64,000 nucleotides of DNA from Myxococcales bacterium. GTDB taxonomy: Bacteria > Myxococcota_A > Polyangia > Polyangiales > JADJMO01. The notes under the pieces are model-generated. The model did no database searches, had not been told where the DNA came from, and saw only the letters and a list, made by a program, of their open reading frames with translations. The DNA lies in assembly GCA_016709545.1 (NCBI GenBank), contig JADJMO010000003.1, forward strand, positions 124,001 to 188,000, written 5' to 3'. How positions within the stretch are numbered: the first letter of the stretch is position 1; each line of letters starts with the position of its first letter. Positions 38,596 through 48,728 of this stretch are shown here, one piece after another. The position numbers were made by a program, and so were the translations under genes.

Positions 38596-40310
38596 CTACT
38601 TCCGGGGGCGCCGACGACGCAGTGCGCCGAGGGCGAACGCACCGAGCGCGACCGCGCCGAGGGACGAGGACGTCGAGCCGCCCGGCAGGCTGCAGCTGCA
38701 CGCCTGGCCGTCCGGCAGGTCATCGCCGTTCAGCTTGTTGCCGCTCGCATCCGGGCCGGCGTCACTCCCCGTGGAGGCGTCGCCCGCCGCGCCGTCGAGG
38801 GTGACTCCGGTGTCGGCGACCTCTCCGGGCTTGAGGCACTTGCCCGCCGTGCACGTCTGCCCCGGGGGGCACGCCGCGCCCTCGCAGGCGTCGACGCACT
38901 TGCCGGCCTTGCAGTAGGTCCCGCTGGGGCAGGGGGCCGCGCAGCTCGGGTCGACGCAGTCGTCGGTCGTCGGGTCGCACTTGGTGCCGCTCTCGCACGA
39001 CACGCCCGAGCACGAAGAACACCCCGAGAAGCAGATGCCGTCGCGGCACACCTGGCCGGCGCGCCGCACTTCACGCCGGCGCAGAGGTCCACGCACGCGT
39101 CGGAGATGCAGGTCTGACCCTTGGGGCAGATCACGCCGCCGCACGGCGCGCCGCACTTGCCCGCGCGGCAGATCTCGCCCGCGCCGCACTTCACGTCGAC
39201 GCACGTGGGGTCGACGCAGAGGCCGCTCGTCTTGTCGCAGGTGGTGCCCGGCCCGCACTTGAACTCGCCGCGGCCACACGGCGGCACGCACTTGCCGTCG
39301 TGGCAGATGTCGCCCGCCGTCGGGCACACCGCGCCGTCGTCGACGAGGCCGTTGCAGTCCTCGTCCACGCCGTCGCACGTCTCGGTCTTGGCGGCGAACA
39401 CCGGCGTGCAGCTCACCGCGCCCGCGCTGCACTGGGTGACGCCGAACGCGCACGCGCCCTTCTTGCCGGTGTCGCAGCGCACGCCGCCGCCGGAGCACTG
39501 CACGCCGTCGACGCTCGTGACCAGGTCGGTGAAGCCGTTGTCGCCGCCGCTGAACAGGTCTTCCCACGCGAAGTAGAACTTGGTCTTGGACAGCTTGCTC
39601 GCGTAGGTGAGCAGGTGGATGTACGACGACGTGCCGGCCGCGTCGGGGTTGTACTTGCGCTCGCTGTAGTAGACGTAGCCCTCGCCCTTCGCGAGGCGCG
39701 CGGTGCTCGGGCAACAGTCGCCCCCCGCGCACTTCTTGTCGCCCGCGTGCGACTCTGGCGTGAGCAGGAAGAACCCGATGTCACCGCCCTTGTAGCCAGG
39801 CTCCTTGGCGAGATCGAGGACCACGGTCTTCCCTGCGCCGTCGGTGCAGCCGAACATCGGGTGCAGGTCGCTCGGATCGGGCTTGCTGCCGGTGACGTTG
39901 TACCAGCCGAACGTGTCCTGGAAGAGCGCCTTGGCGCGCGTGACGATCGAGAAGGTGAGCGCGCACGTGGGCCGGAAGGTCTCGGGCGTGGTCGACGCCT
40001 CGGCCACCGGATCGAGCCCACTGAACTTGGACGGGATGCACGTGTTGTCGTTCCAGACGTGGAACATCGTGCTCTCGCACGTCGACTTCTTGCCGTCGTC
40101 GCAGCTCGTGGTCGACGGACACACGTCGCCGATGTTGCAGACGCCTGGCGTCGTGCACACGCACGCAAACGTGGCGAGCAAGCCCGTGGGCTTGCCGCTG
40201 TCGCAGCCCGGCTGCGTCGGGATGACGACCCCACTCGGCTGGGTCAACGCATGGGCGTCGACCGGCAAGGAGAGCAGCGCGAACAACGGAAGGAGAGGAA
40301 GCACGCGCAT
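38596..40310 (-). CDS. DUF4114/MopE-motif MYXO-CTERM protein (frameshifted)
   Basis: About 571 residues after restoring one base near 39060. Signal peptide (LFALLSLPVDAHA). A DUF4114 domain runs to ~residue 260 (GFFLLTPES, YVYYSERKYNPD, YFAWEDLFSGGDNGFTDLV). A MopE-type metal motif follows, CDGVDEDCNGLVDDG. Then four to five EGF-like Cys repeats (CGPGTTCDKTSGLCVDPTC ... CPSGTYCKAGKC) and an RRRRPRK tail. Probably a secreted or surface Ca/Cu-binding protein. A 14-base palindrome lies upstream. Confidence 0.85.
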
Positions 40311-40414
40311 CGGAGCACCTCGTGACTCTCGAGTGAGTTACGAGTTGGTTACCACGTCTTTTCAGGTTGCGCGAAGGCATGCTGCGTCACCCCCGCTTGG
40401 CGCAGGGAGACTAA

Positions 40415-40428
40415 CGCAACGCGTTGCG
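40415..40428. promoter_or_regulatory. Perfect 14-base palindrome
   Basis: CGCAACGCGTTGCG, in the 227-base gap between the DUF4114 gene start and the end of carA. The centre AACGCGTT is typical of LacI-family operators. Apart from it I see no other feature in that gap. Confidence 0.4.
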
Positions 40429-40537
40429 AGTCCGGAGCGGAGGGGCGGACGAGGACGCCCCGGGAGCGACAAGGCAAGTGAGCGACGTTCGGTCACCGCT
40501 CGAGCGCGAGGTCGAGCGCGAGGATCGCCCACCCAGG

Positions 40538-41667
<1,130 letters not shown>

Positions 41668-41671
<4 letters not shown>

Positions 41672-42993
41672 GGGAGCTCCTTGCCTGTCTTACGGTTGTG
41701 GACGATGCGTCCGTGGACCATCGTCACGTCGATGGCGCCCTGTACGGTGCGCCCGAGGAAGGGGGTGTTCGTGGACTTGCTGCGCAGGGTGGCGCGCTCG
41801 ATGACCCAGCTCGCGTCGGGGTCGATCAGCACGAGGTCGGCGCGGGCGCCCTCGGCGACGCGCGGCGCGTCGAGCCCGACGATCTTGGCCGGGCCCACCG
41901 TGAGCGCAGAGAGCAGGCGGAACAGCGGCACCTCGCCCTTGCGCACGAGGTCGAGCAGCACCGCGAGGCAGAGCTCGAGGCCGATCATGCCCGGGCGCGC
42001 CGCGGAGAACTCGCAGTGCTTGTCGCCGAGCGCGTGCGGCGCGTGGTCGGTGGCGATGGCGTCGATCACCCCGGTGGCGAGCGCGCGCCGGAGGGCCGCG
42101 ACGTCCTCGGCCTCACGGAGCGGCGGGTTCACCTTGCACGCCGTGTCGTAGCCCAGCACGTTCTCGTCGGTGAGGAGCAGGTGGTGCGGCGTGACCTCGG
42201 CGGTCACCCGGATGCCGCGCTGCTTGCCCTCCTCGACCATGCGGGCGGCGCCGCGCGTGGAGAGGTGGGCCACGTGGTAGCGGGCGCCGGCGCCCTCGGC
42301 GAGTACGAGGTCGCGCGCGACGATGACGTCCTCGGCCTCGCGGGGCCAGCCGCGCAGCCCGAGGCGCGTGGAGACGGCGCCCTCGTGCATGTCGGCCCCG
42401 GCGGTGAGCGCGTGATCCTCGCAGTGCTGGATCACCGGCACGTCGAAGGTGCGCGCGTACTGGAGCGCGCGGCGCATGACCATCGAGTTGGTGACGCAGT
42501 GGCCGTCGTCGGAGAGCGCACGGGCGCCGGCCTCGCGCAGGTCGCTCACCTCGGTGAGCTCCTTGCCCTCGAGGCCCTTGGTGATCGCGCCGATGGGGTG
42601 CAGCCGCGCGAGGCCGATGTCCTTGGCGCGCCCGACGAGCATCTCGGTGATGGCGCGCGTGTCGTTCACCGGCTTGGTGTTCGGCATCACGCACACGTCG
42701 ACGAAGCCGCCCGCCACCGCGGCGAGGAGGCCGCTCTGGACGTCTTCCTTGTGCTCCTCGCCCGGCTCGCGCAGGTGCGCGTGCAGGTCGACGAACCCCG
42801 GACACAGCCAGCGGCCGTTGCCCTCGATCACCTGGAGGGGCTCGCCGTCGGTCCCGGGGGCGCCGTGGACGAGCCCTTGGCCGGCCCCGACCCCCGCGCG
42901 GGCGATCTTGCCCCGCTCGATCAGCACGTCGACCCGCTCGTCGCGCGAGGTGGCCGGGTCGAGGAGGCGAACGTCCCGGAAAAGCACGCTCAT
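41668..42993 (-). CDS. pyrC: Dihydroorotase
   Basis: 441 residues, class I amidohydrolase type. It cyclises carbamoyl aspartate in pyrimidine synthesis. Metal ligands: DLHAHLREPGEE, the second site HCEDHALTAG and HVAHLSTRGA, catalytic Asp in AIATDHAPH. ATG at 42993 (MSVLFRDVRLLDPAT) is the family-like start. First gene of a pyrC-carA operon, divergent from the glycogen-synthase-like gene with 68 bases between. Confidence 0.95.
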
Positions 42994-43032
42994 TGCGGGC
43001 GGGGCCGTTAGCACGAGACGAGACGTGCGTCC

Positions 43033-43052
43033 CTCTCCCAACGTTGGTAGAG
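43033..43052. promoter_or_regulatory. Near-perfect 20-base palindrome in the pyrC/43062 divergent region
   Basis: CTCTCCCAACGTTGGTAGAG: 18 of 20 bases fit the dyad, with the perfect core CCAACGTTGG. It overlaps the AGAGG ribosome site of the gene at 43062 and is 40 bases from the pyrC start, so one protein could control both. Confidence 0.45.
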
Positions 43053-43061
43053 GCTCACGCG

Positions 43062-44579
43062 ATGGACCTCATCCTGGCTGCGAGTGCGTTCTCCGCCCCG
43101 AATTCCGCCGGCATCTCGGCGTTCGGGTCCGCCAGAGCGGGTGACGAAGGCGGCGACGTCCACGAGGTCTCCCTGGGCCTCGCCAAGGCGCTCCACGGCC
43201 TCGGCCACCGGGTCACCCTGGTGGCGCCCTACGATCCGGCCCAGCACGCCTCCCTCGGCCTCGCCCGCAAGCTCACGCCCCTGAAGTTCCCCGTCGGGGC
43301 GCCTACCCACGAGCGCGTGATGTTCGACACCAAGCTCCCGAGCGGCGTCGAGCTCACCCTGCTGGGCGGAGAGCCGCCGCGCGAGGCCACGGGCACCGAT
43401 CGCACCGAGCGGTTCGCGTGGTTCGGCCACGCGGTCGCCACCTTCGCGCTGCACCGCCTCGGCCAGGCCATCGAGGGCGCCTCCGAGCTCGAGGCCATCG
43501 TCACCGTGGGCGAGGCCGCCGCGTTCACCAACCTCGCCGTCCGCGAGGCCGCGCGCTGGCCGCACGAAGAGGGCAAGCCGAGCCCGCGCATGCTCGCCGG
43601 CCTCTCGCGCGTCGCGGTCGTGCTCGACCCCTCGCGCGACCTGCGGCTGCCGCGCGAGCGCCTCGCCGCCGCCGGCATCGACCCGAGCCTCTTCACCACC
43701 GAGGGCCTCGAGTTCTACGGCCAGGCGTCGCTGCTCAAGGGCGGCGCGGTCGGGGCCGACCGCGTGGCGTGGCTCGGCGCCGAGGCGCTCGCGGCGGCGC
43801 GCAAGCCGGGCGTCCTCCACAAGCTCGACGGGTTCTTCCGCGCACGCGACGCGGCCCTGCTGCTCGGCGGCGGCCTCGACGTGGACGCCTGGGACCCCAA
43901 CACCGACCCGCTGCTCCCCTTCCGTTACGACGCCGAGGAGCCCGGCGCCAAGTGGGCGCGGCTGCGCCCGCAGGTGCTCTCCGAGCTCGAGCTCGACCCC
44001 GACCCGCAGAACACGTTCCTCGTCGTTCTCGGTCACCTCGACGCCGCGCAGGAGGCCGTGCTGGCCGCGACGCTGCCGCGCGCCCTCCGCGGGCCGCTCG
44101 TGGTGGTGCGCGCCAGCGCCGGTCCCGTCGACGAGGCCGGCGCCCTCGCCCGCCTCGAGCGCGCGCACGCCGGCGGCACGAGCGGCCGCGGCCGCGTGCG
44201 CGTCAAGGGCAACGTCAGCGAGGCCGTGCTGCGCCGCCTGCTCGCCGCCGCTGACTTCTCGCTGGTCCTCGGCGACGACGCGGCCGCCACCGCGGCGCGC
44301 GCGGCGCTCCGCTACGGCACGCTCCCGATCGTGTCGCCGACGCCGGCCCACACGGAGGCGGTGGTCGATCTGCTCGCCGACGACCGCGCCAAGTCCGGCC
44401 ACGGGGTGGTGCTGGCCGGGGTCACCGAGCCCGATCTGTTCGCCGGCATCCAGCGCGCCGAGAGCCTGCACACGCTGCCGCACTTCCACGAGATCGCCCG
44501 CCGCGCGATGCGCCTCGACCTCGGCTTCGGCCGCGCCGCCCGCCGCCTCTCCCGAGAGCTCGCCGCCCTCGAGGGCTAG
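43062..44579 (+). CDS. Glycogen-synthase-like glycosyltransferase (GT5 type)
   Basis: 505 residues. The N terminus resembles the starch-synthase catalytic domain: GDEGGDVHEVSLGLAKALHG, GHRVTLVAPYD, where canonical GlgA has K-x-G-G-L. After a linker the GT-B C-terminal part follows (FLVVLGHLDAAQEAVLAA, GRVRVKGNVSEAVLRRLLA, YGTLPIVSPTPAHTEA). The KxGGL lysine and typical C-terminal motifs are weak, so it may be an altered or non-canonical enzyme. The ATG at 43062 follows AGAGG. It ends in a CTAG shared with the convergent lipoprotein stop. Confidence 0.75.
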   Translation: MDLILAASAFSAPNSAGISAFGSARAGDEGGDVHEVSLGLAKALHGLGHRVTLVAPYDPAQHASLGLARKLTPLKFPVGAPTHERVMFDTKLPSGVELTLLGGEPPREATGTDRTERFAWFGHAVATFALHRLGQAIEGASELEAIVTVGEAAAFTNLAVREAARWPHEEGKPSPRMLAGLSRVAVVLDPSRDLRLPRERLAAAGIDPSLFTTEGLEFYGQASLLKGGAVGADRVAWLGAEALAAARKPGVLHKLDGFFRARDAALLLGGGLDVDAWDPNTDPLLPFRYDAEEPGAKWARLRPQVLSELELDPDPQNTFLVVLGHLDAAQEAVLAATLPRALRGPLVVVRASAGPVDEAGALARLERAHAGGTSGRGRVRVKGNVSEAVLRRLLAAADFSLVLGDDAAATAARAALRYGTLPIVSPTPAHTEAVVDLLADDRAKSGHGVVLAGVTEPDLFAGIQRAESLHTLPHFHEIARRAMRLDLGFGRAARRLSRELAALEG

Positions 44580-45016
44580 TCCGCGCTGCCGTCGGCCGGG
44601 GCGTCCGGGCCCGCGTCGACCGTGCCGCCGTCCACCACGATGAGCGACTCCGCCTGGTTGGTCGGTCGCAGATCGAGCGCGCGGCCGCACTCGGCCCGGT
44701 GGTCGTCGATGGCCATCGATCGCGACACGCGCGTGCCATCGGCCAAGAGGACGTCGATCCGGCACGTGCCCCCGCGGGCCGGGATGACGAGGTACTGCGC
44801 GCACCCAGGTTCGAAGCGCCACCGGTCCTCGGTCCCGCACGCCTTGATCCGCCCGCCCGCACACGCGTCGGCGAGCTCGAGGCCGACGACCGCCCCCGGC
44901 TGCGCGTGGATCCGCACGCCGTAGTACTCGTCGATGAGCGGGTTCCCCTCGGCGCACTCGCGCCCGCAGCCGCCGTCGGCCGCGGCCACCATCCCGAGCA
45001 AGACCCACCGGTACAC
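44576..45016 (-). CDS. Small lipoprotein
   Basis: 146 residues. Signal with Cys at VAAADGGC. Cys pairs (CGRECAEG, CAGGRIKACG, CAQYLV, GTCRIDV) suggest a disulfide-bonded beta domain. The C terminus is Asp/Ala-rich (GGTVDAGPDAPADGSAD). No recognised family. Its stop overlaps the stop of the convergent gene within CTAG. Confidence 0.7.
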   Translation of the reverse strand: MYRWVLLGMVAAADGGCGRECAEGNPLIDEYYGVRIHAQPGAVVGLELADACAGGRIKACGTEDRWRFEPGCAQYLVIPARGGTCRIDVLLADGTRVSRSMAIDDHRAECGRALDLRPTNQAESLIVVDGGTVDAGPDAPADGSAD

Positions 45017-45099
45017 CGCACAACCCTACCGCCTCCCGCCTCCCGCCGCCCTCGCCGTCGCCCGCACGCTCGCGCCGACCTCCGGCGGCGGGTGTCCCC

Positions 45100-45127
45100 T
45101 TGCATCTCCGCGCACATTCGCTATTAT
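45100..45127 (+). promoter_or_regulatory. Promoter of the first RAYT gene
   Basis: TTGCAT (45100-45105), 16 bases, TATTAT (45122-45127). The GTG start is 6 bases after the -10, so transcription would begin at the start codon and the mRNA would be leaderless. The promoter at 57259-57286 has the same geometry. Confidence 0.55.
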
Positions 45128-45133
45128 CAAACA

Positions 45134-45847
45134 GTGCAGAGCCTCCTGCCCATCACCCCGTCCCACGCGGCGCGCCACGACGCGCGCCACGACGCTGTCC
45201 CGGCGGCACGCGCGCGGCGCACGCGCGGGGGTGCTCGCCCAGGCGCCGGCCGGCCGCGCAAGGAGGGCTCCGAGTCGCACCTCCGGCGGCCCGCGATCTC
45301 GCCCGGTTCCCCCCTGCACGTCACGCTCCGCTTCGCGAGCCACGTCTGGAACCTGCGCTCCCAGCGCTGCCTCCGCCCCATCGATACTGCGCTGCGCGCC
45401 CTCTTCGCGCGCGAGCACGCTGCCCGGATCACCCACTTCTCGGTGCAGGGCAACCACATGCACCTGGTGGTGGAGGCAGACGACCGTCGCGCCCTCTCGA
45501 GCGCCCTGCGGTCCCTCTCCATCCGCATCGCCCGGGGCCTGAACCGGGTCATGGGCCGTCGCGGCAAGGTGATCGGCGGCCGCTACCACGCGCGCGTGCT
45601 GCGCTCCCCCACCGAGCTCCGCAACGTCGTCCGCTACGTGCTCGCCAACCACGCGCGGCACGTGCCCGGCGCGCCCGTGGCCGACCCGTGGTCCAGCGCG
45701 CCCGTGTTCACCCAGTGGACCGCGCTCGAGCTGCCCGCCGCCACCGTGCGCTACGCCCTCCCTGCGCTCGGCCCACCGGTGTCGGCCGCGCGCGGCTGGC
45801 TCCTGCGGGCAGGGCTCACTCCGCGATCACGTCGCGGAACATCGTGA
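45134..45847 (+). CDS. RAYT/Y1-type transposase-like protein (copy 1)
   Basis: 237 residues from GTG. An Arg/Gly-rich N terminus with an AT-hook core (GAGRPRK). Y1 transposase domain: the HUH site NHMHLVVE and the tyrosine region RSPTELRNVVRYVLANHARH. It is related along most of its length to the protein at 57293-57961. REP-associated tyrosine transposases are usually domesticated single-copy genes that act on palindromes. No IS ends are visible. It overlaps the 3' end of the SGNH gene by 32 bases on the other strand. Confidence 0.8.
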   Translation: MQSLLPITPSHAARHDARHDAVPAARARRTRGGARPGAGRPRKEGSESHLRRPAISPGSPLHVTLRFASHVWNLRSQRCLRPIDTALRALFAREHAARITHFSVQGNHMHLVVEADDRRALSSALRSLSIRIARGLNRVMGRRGKVIGGRYHARVLRSPTELRNVVRYVLANHARHVPGAPVADPWSSAPVFTQWTALELPAATVRYALPALGPPVSAARGWLLRAGLTPRSRRGTS

Positions 45848-47055
45848 ACAGCTGCTTGTGTCCACCGTCGTTGGGGTGGATGCAGGTCTCGTCGAACCAG
45901 ACCGGTGCGCCCGCGCCGAGCCAGCACGCGCCGGGCGGGGGAGACGACGCCTTCGTCGAGACGAACCCGTGGCCGCAGAAGTGCTCGAGCGACCAGATCA
46001 GATCGACCTTCCGCTTCACCGCGATCTCCATGTAGCTCTCGAGGATCCACACGACGATCGCCTGCTGCACCTCGGGCTTCTTCCACGACTTGTAGCCGAC
46101 GAGCCCCGCCGCGGTGCAGGCCGAGACTTCACCCGTGCCGTCGGTGAACTCGTAGGGGTTCGCCATCACCACGTAGGAGCCCTTCGGGAAGCGGACCGGA
46201 TCGCGCATCCAGGCGACGGCGTCGTCCAGGTACTTCACGATCGACTTCGCCTCCGCCCACGCCGCCGGGTAGCCCGCGGCCACCTCCGTGTCGGAGGCCT
46301 CGGCACCCAGCTTGGTGAGCGCGGAGATGTCGTTGCCGCCCATCGTGAAGAAGAACAGCGTCTTCTTGTCGCTGCCGCCGGTCGGGAAGCACTTGCCGAG
46401 CTGGCCGCCGCCCGCGAGGAAGTCGTCGGTGCGCGCGCCCCACTTGGAGCAGTTGGCGAACGCACCGCTCCGCTGCTTGCCGCCGGTGCCCGCCGCGTAA
46501 TCGTACGACTTGAAGAGGCCCCAATCCAGCAGGTTGCCCTTGTCGAGCGAGAACGTCGTCGCGAGGTACTCTGACAGGAGGTTCCGGTAGAAGTGCGCGT
46601 TGTCGGCCGACAGCGCGTGCGCCGTGTTCGGGGTGCCGACGGTCACCGAGTCGCCGAGGATGGTGACCTGCTCCACCCCCTTGATGTCCTGGTGGTTCGT
46701 CCCCCAGCAGTGACTCCCGACGATGGGCGCGAACTTGTCGTACTCGGGCCCCGTGGTGGTCCCGCCGCTCACCGAGATCTTCCCGAAACAACGGGCTTTG
46801 ATTCCGCCATCCGCGGCGTCGGTCGCGGCGTCCACGGCGGCCTCGCCCGCTCCGTCGAAGGGCCCGTCGGTGACCGCGTCGGCGGCGGTCGTGTCGGGGC
46901 GCCCTGACGACCGCCGTGTCGCTGGGCGCGCCGTCAGGGGCGGTGTCGCTGGTCGCGTCCGCTCCCGTCTCGACGGGTGCCTCGGTGCCCGTCCCGGTGG
47001 ACGAGCAGGCGGAGATCGAGAGAAGGAGGGGCAAGGAAACCGCACGAAACAGCAT
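45816..47055 (-). CDS. SGNH/GDSL-hydrolase lipoprotein (frameshifted)
   Basis: About 412 residues after removing one base near 46910. The lipobox is SISACSS, followed by a Thr/Asp/Ala linker. SGNH blocks: Ser in VTILGDSVTVG, Asn in FFTMGGNDIS, Asp and His in CIHPNDGGHK. Such enzymes are outer-membrane or secreted esterases, lipases or acetyl-esterases. Extra Cys residues (KARCFG, HCWGT, ANCSKWG) may form disulfides. The first ~50 residues come from the frame upstream of the break. Confidence 0.82.
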
Positions 47056-47079
47056 GGCGCGAGCCTAGCCCACCAAAGA

Positions 47080-47093
47080 ATGCAAGTCTGCAT
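47080..47093. promoter_or_regulatory. Palindrome in the divergent region
   Basis: ATGCA-AGTC-TGCAT, 24 bases upstream of the SGNH gene and 75 bases before the lipoprotein gene. Possible operator. Confidence 0.3.
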
Positions 47094-47105
47094 GTAAATG
47101 CGCGA

Positions 47106-47133
47106 AGGCGAGCCCGGCGTCGGGTGCTCGCCT
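47106..47133. other. Stem-loop in the 5' region of the gene at 47168
   Basis: AGGCGAGC / GCTCGCCT, an 8-bp stem with a 12-base loop. It could lie in the leader of the gene starting at 47168. Confidence 0.35.
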
Positions 47134-47167
47134 CGTCGACAGCATTGAACTACCTGCAGATCGAAAC

Positions 47168-48208
47168 ATGTCTCGCCCGTTCGGCCTCGCCAGCCTCACG
47201 CTGTCGATCGCCTTGGGTTGTGGTGGGAGGACGAGCCTGCCATCCGGTGAACCCGACGTTGCGGTCGAAGCGACGCCCGATTCTGCGATCGAGGCGGACG
47301 TGCCGCGGTGCATTCCAGCCAGGCTCGTTCGCCCACCGACCGCTTGTCCGCTGGCCGTACGAGCCGTTCGCGGTGGGCCGACGCCGCGTGGGGAGCGCCT
47401 GCTCGACGTGCCGGTGCTCGGACTCACCATCGACGAACGCGACGTCTTCTGGACCGAAGAGGGGGAGCCGTTCCGGGCGATCCGGGCCGCTCCCAAGGTT
47501 GGCGGCGTCGTTCGCACACTCGCGGAAGGGCGCGAGAACCCCACGCAGATCATCTCGCACGGCGAGTTCGTCTACTGGCTCGAGAATACGATACGGGGCG
47601 GCGTGGTGCGCGCCCGCAAGGACGGCACTGGTTTGACCCGGTTGCCTCTCCCGAGCCCATTCTCGTTCGCCGTGAATGGTGGCGTGGTCACCTCGACCTC
47701 GTTGGAGACGAACACCGTCGAGCGCTGGAGTGCTTCCTCGGGCCCAGAGAGGATTGCCTGGGGGCAGGGCGCTCCGCAGGGCATCTTCGTACAGCCGGGC
47801 GCGACCTGGTGGGTCAACTACTCTGGTGGGCAGGTGCAGCGGCTGGCGAGCGACGCGACAGTGGAGGAGACCTTCGCCCGGTCGACGCCTGGAGTTCGTC
47901 AGGTGGTGGTCGACTGCCACGCGGCCTACTGGACCAGCGACGAGCGTGGTGGGGTCGTACGTGCCGCGTTGCTCGCCGGGGGCCCACCCGTCGACCTGGC
48001 CTGCGGGCCCGGCCGCATCGCGATCGATGCCGCGTACCTCTATCTCGATTCTTACCAGGCGGTGCGGATACCCCTCGAAGGGGGACCACCAGAGCCAATG
48101 GGTTCGGGGACCAGCTACTTCGGTCGCGGCTCGGCCACGACCATCGAGGTCGACGAGACCGCCGTGTACTGGGCCGCCGACGGTGGAATCATGCGTGCCA
48201 CGAAGTGA
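47168..48208 (+). CDS. Beta-propeller-like lipoprotein
   Basis: 346 residues. Lipobox in LSIALGCGG. After a Cys-containing region the chain has repeated four-strand units with WTEEGEPFR, VYWLENTIRGGVV, AYWTSDERGGVV, YLYLDSYQAV and VYWAADGG, as in YWTD or DUF5050-like propellers. No enzymatic motif. The product at 57982-59007 has the same kind of repeated unit and probably belongs to the same surface-protein class. Confidence 0.75.
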   Translation: MSRPFGLASLTLSIALGCGGRTSLPSGEPDVAVEATPDSAIEADVPRCIPARLVRPPTACPLAVRAVRGGPTPRGERLLDVPVLGLTIDERDVFWTEEGEPFRAIRAAPKVGGVVRTLAEGRENPTQIISHGEFVYWLENTIRGGVVRARKDGTGLTRLPLPSPFSFAVNGGVVTSTSLETNTVERWSASSGPERIAWGQGAPQGIFVQPGATWWVNYSGGQVQRLASDATVEETFARSTPGVRQVVVDCHAAYWTSDERGGVVRAALLAGGPPVDLACGPGRIAIDAAYLYLDSYQAVRIPLEGGPPEPMGSGTSYFGRGSATTIEVDETAVYWAADGGIMRATK

Positions 48209-48229
48209 GGGCACGGCCTTGCGGTGCCC
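48209..48229. terminator. Stem-loop between convergent genes
   Basis: GGGCAC-GGCCTTGCG-GTGCCC, 6-bp stem and 9-base loop, between the stops of the propeller lipoprotein and the gene at 48232. Likely bidirectional terminator, without T runs. Confidence 0.45.
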
Positions 48230-48231
48230 GG

Positions 48232-48711
48232 CTACGGGTGCACCCAGCCGCCGTTCGCGTCGACGTACGACCACCGGTCGTCGTCGTCGCGGGTGAACCC
48301 GCCGCACGCCTGCGCGATCACGCGGGCCACCTCCCACGCGAGGACGATGCCCAGGTCCTCGTAGGCCGAGATGCCCATCTCGAGCGCGAGGATCTCGACA
48401 GTGCCTCCGAGGTCCACGTACTCGGGGACGTCGCGCTCGCGCGCCTCGTCGAGCTCCTCGGTGACCCGCGCAGGATCGGTCCAGTGGTGGATCTGGATGG
48501 GCCGCTGTGGCACCGCGCGCCACAGCAGGTCCGCGCCACCGAGCGGTCCGTCTTCCGGCTCGAACCGCGGTTCCGCTGTCTCGGCGAGAGCCTCGTCGAC
48601 GTCGTGCGCCTCCGCGAGCGTGAGGAGGTCGGCGCGGTCGAGCTCGCGCTGCACGTCGCGCGTCGAGAGCACGCACGGTCTCTTGCAGTACACCGTCAGC
48701 CAGCAGGCCAT
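48232..48711 (-). CDS. Hypothetical acidic protein
   Basis: 159 residues, MACWLTVYCKRPCVL start. Acidic, soluble, with no signal peptide. The Trp-rich end (DRWSYVDANGGWVHP) and the LVAR-free helical middle (VEILALEMGISAYEDLGIVL) are not a family I recognise. It lies just after the uvrC gene (18 bases) on the same strand; the longer open frame upstream is a shadow of uvrC. Confidence 0.65.
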   Translation of the reverse strand: MACWLTVYCKRPCVLSTRDVQRELDRADLLTLAEAHDVDEALAETAEPRFEPEDGPLGGADLLWRAVPQRPIQIHHWTDPARVTEELDEARERDVPEYVDLGGTVEILALEMGISAYEDLGIVLAWEVARVIAQACGGFTRDDDDRWSYVDANGGWVHP

Positions 48712-48728
48712 GCGCGCAGGATAGCCCC

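Noticed and set aside
38575..38600. tRNA-like GGAATCGAAC string
   Set aside because: Flanking bases do not form a T-stem or acceptor stem, so it is chance similarity near a stop codon.
45848..45850. IS termini around RAYT copy 1
   Set aside because: No inverted repeats or target duplications flank the gene; RAYTs normally lack them.
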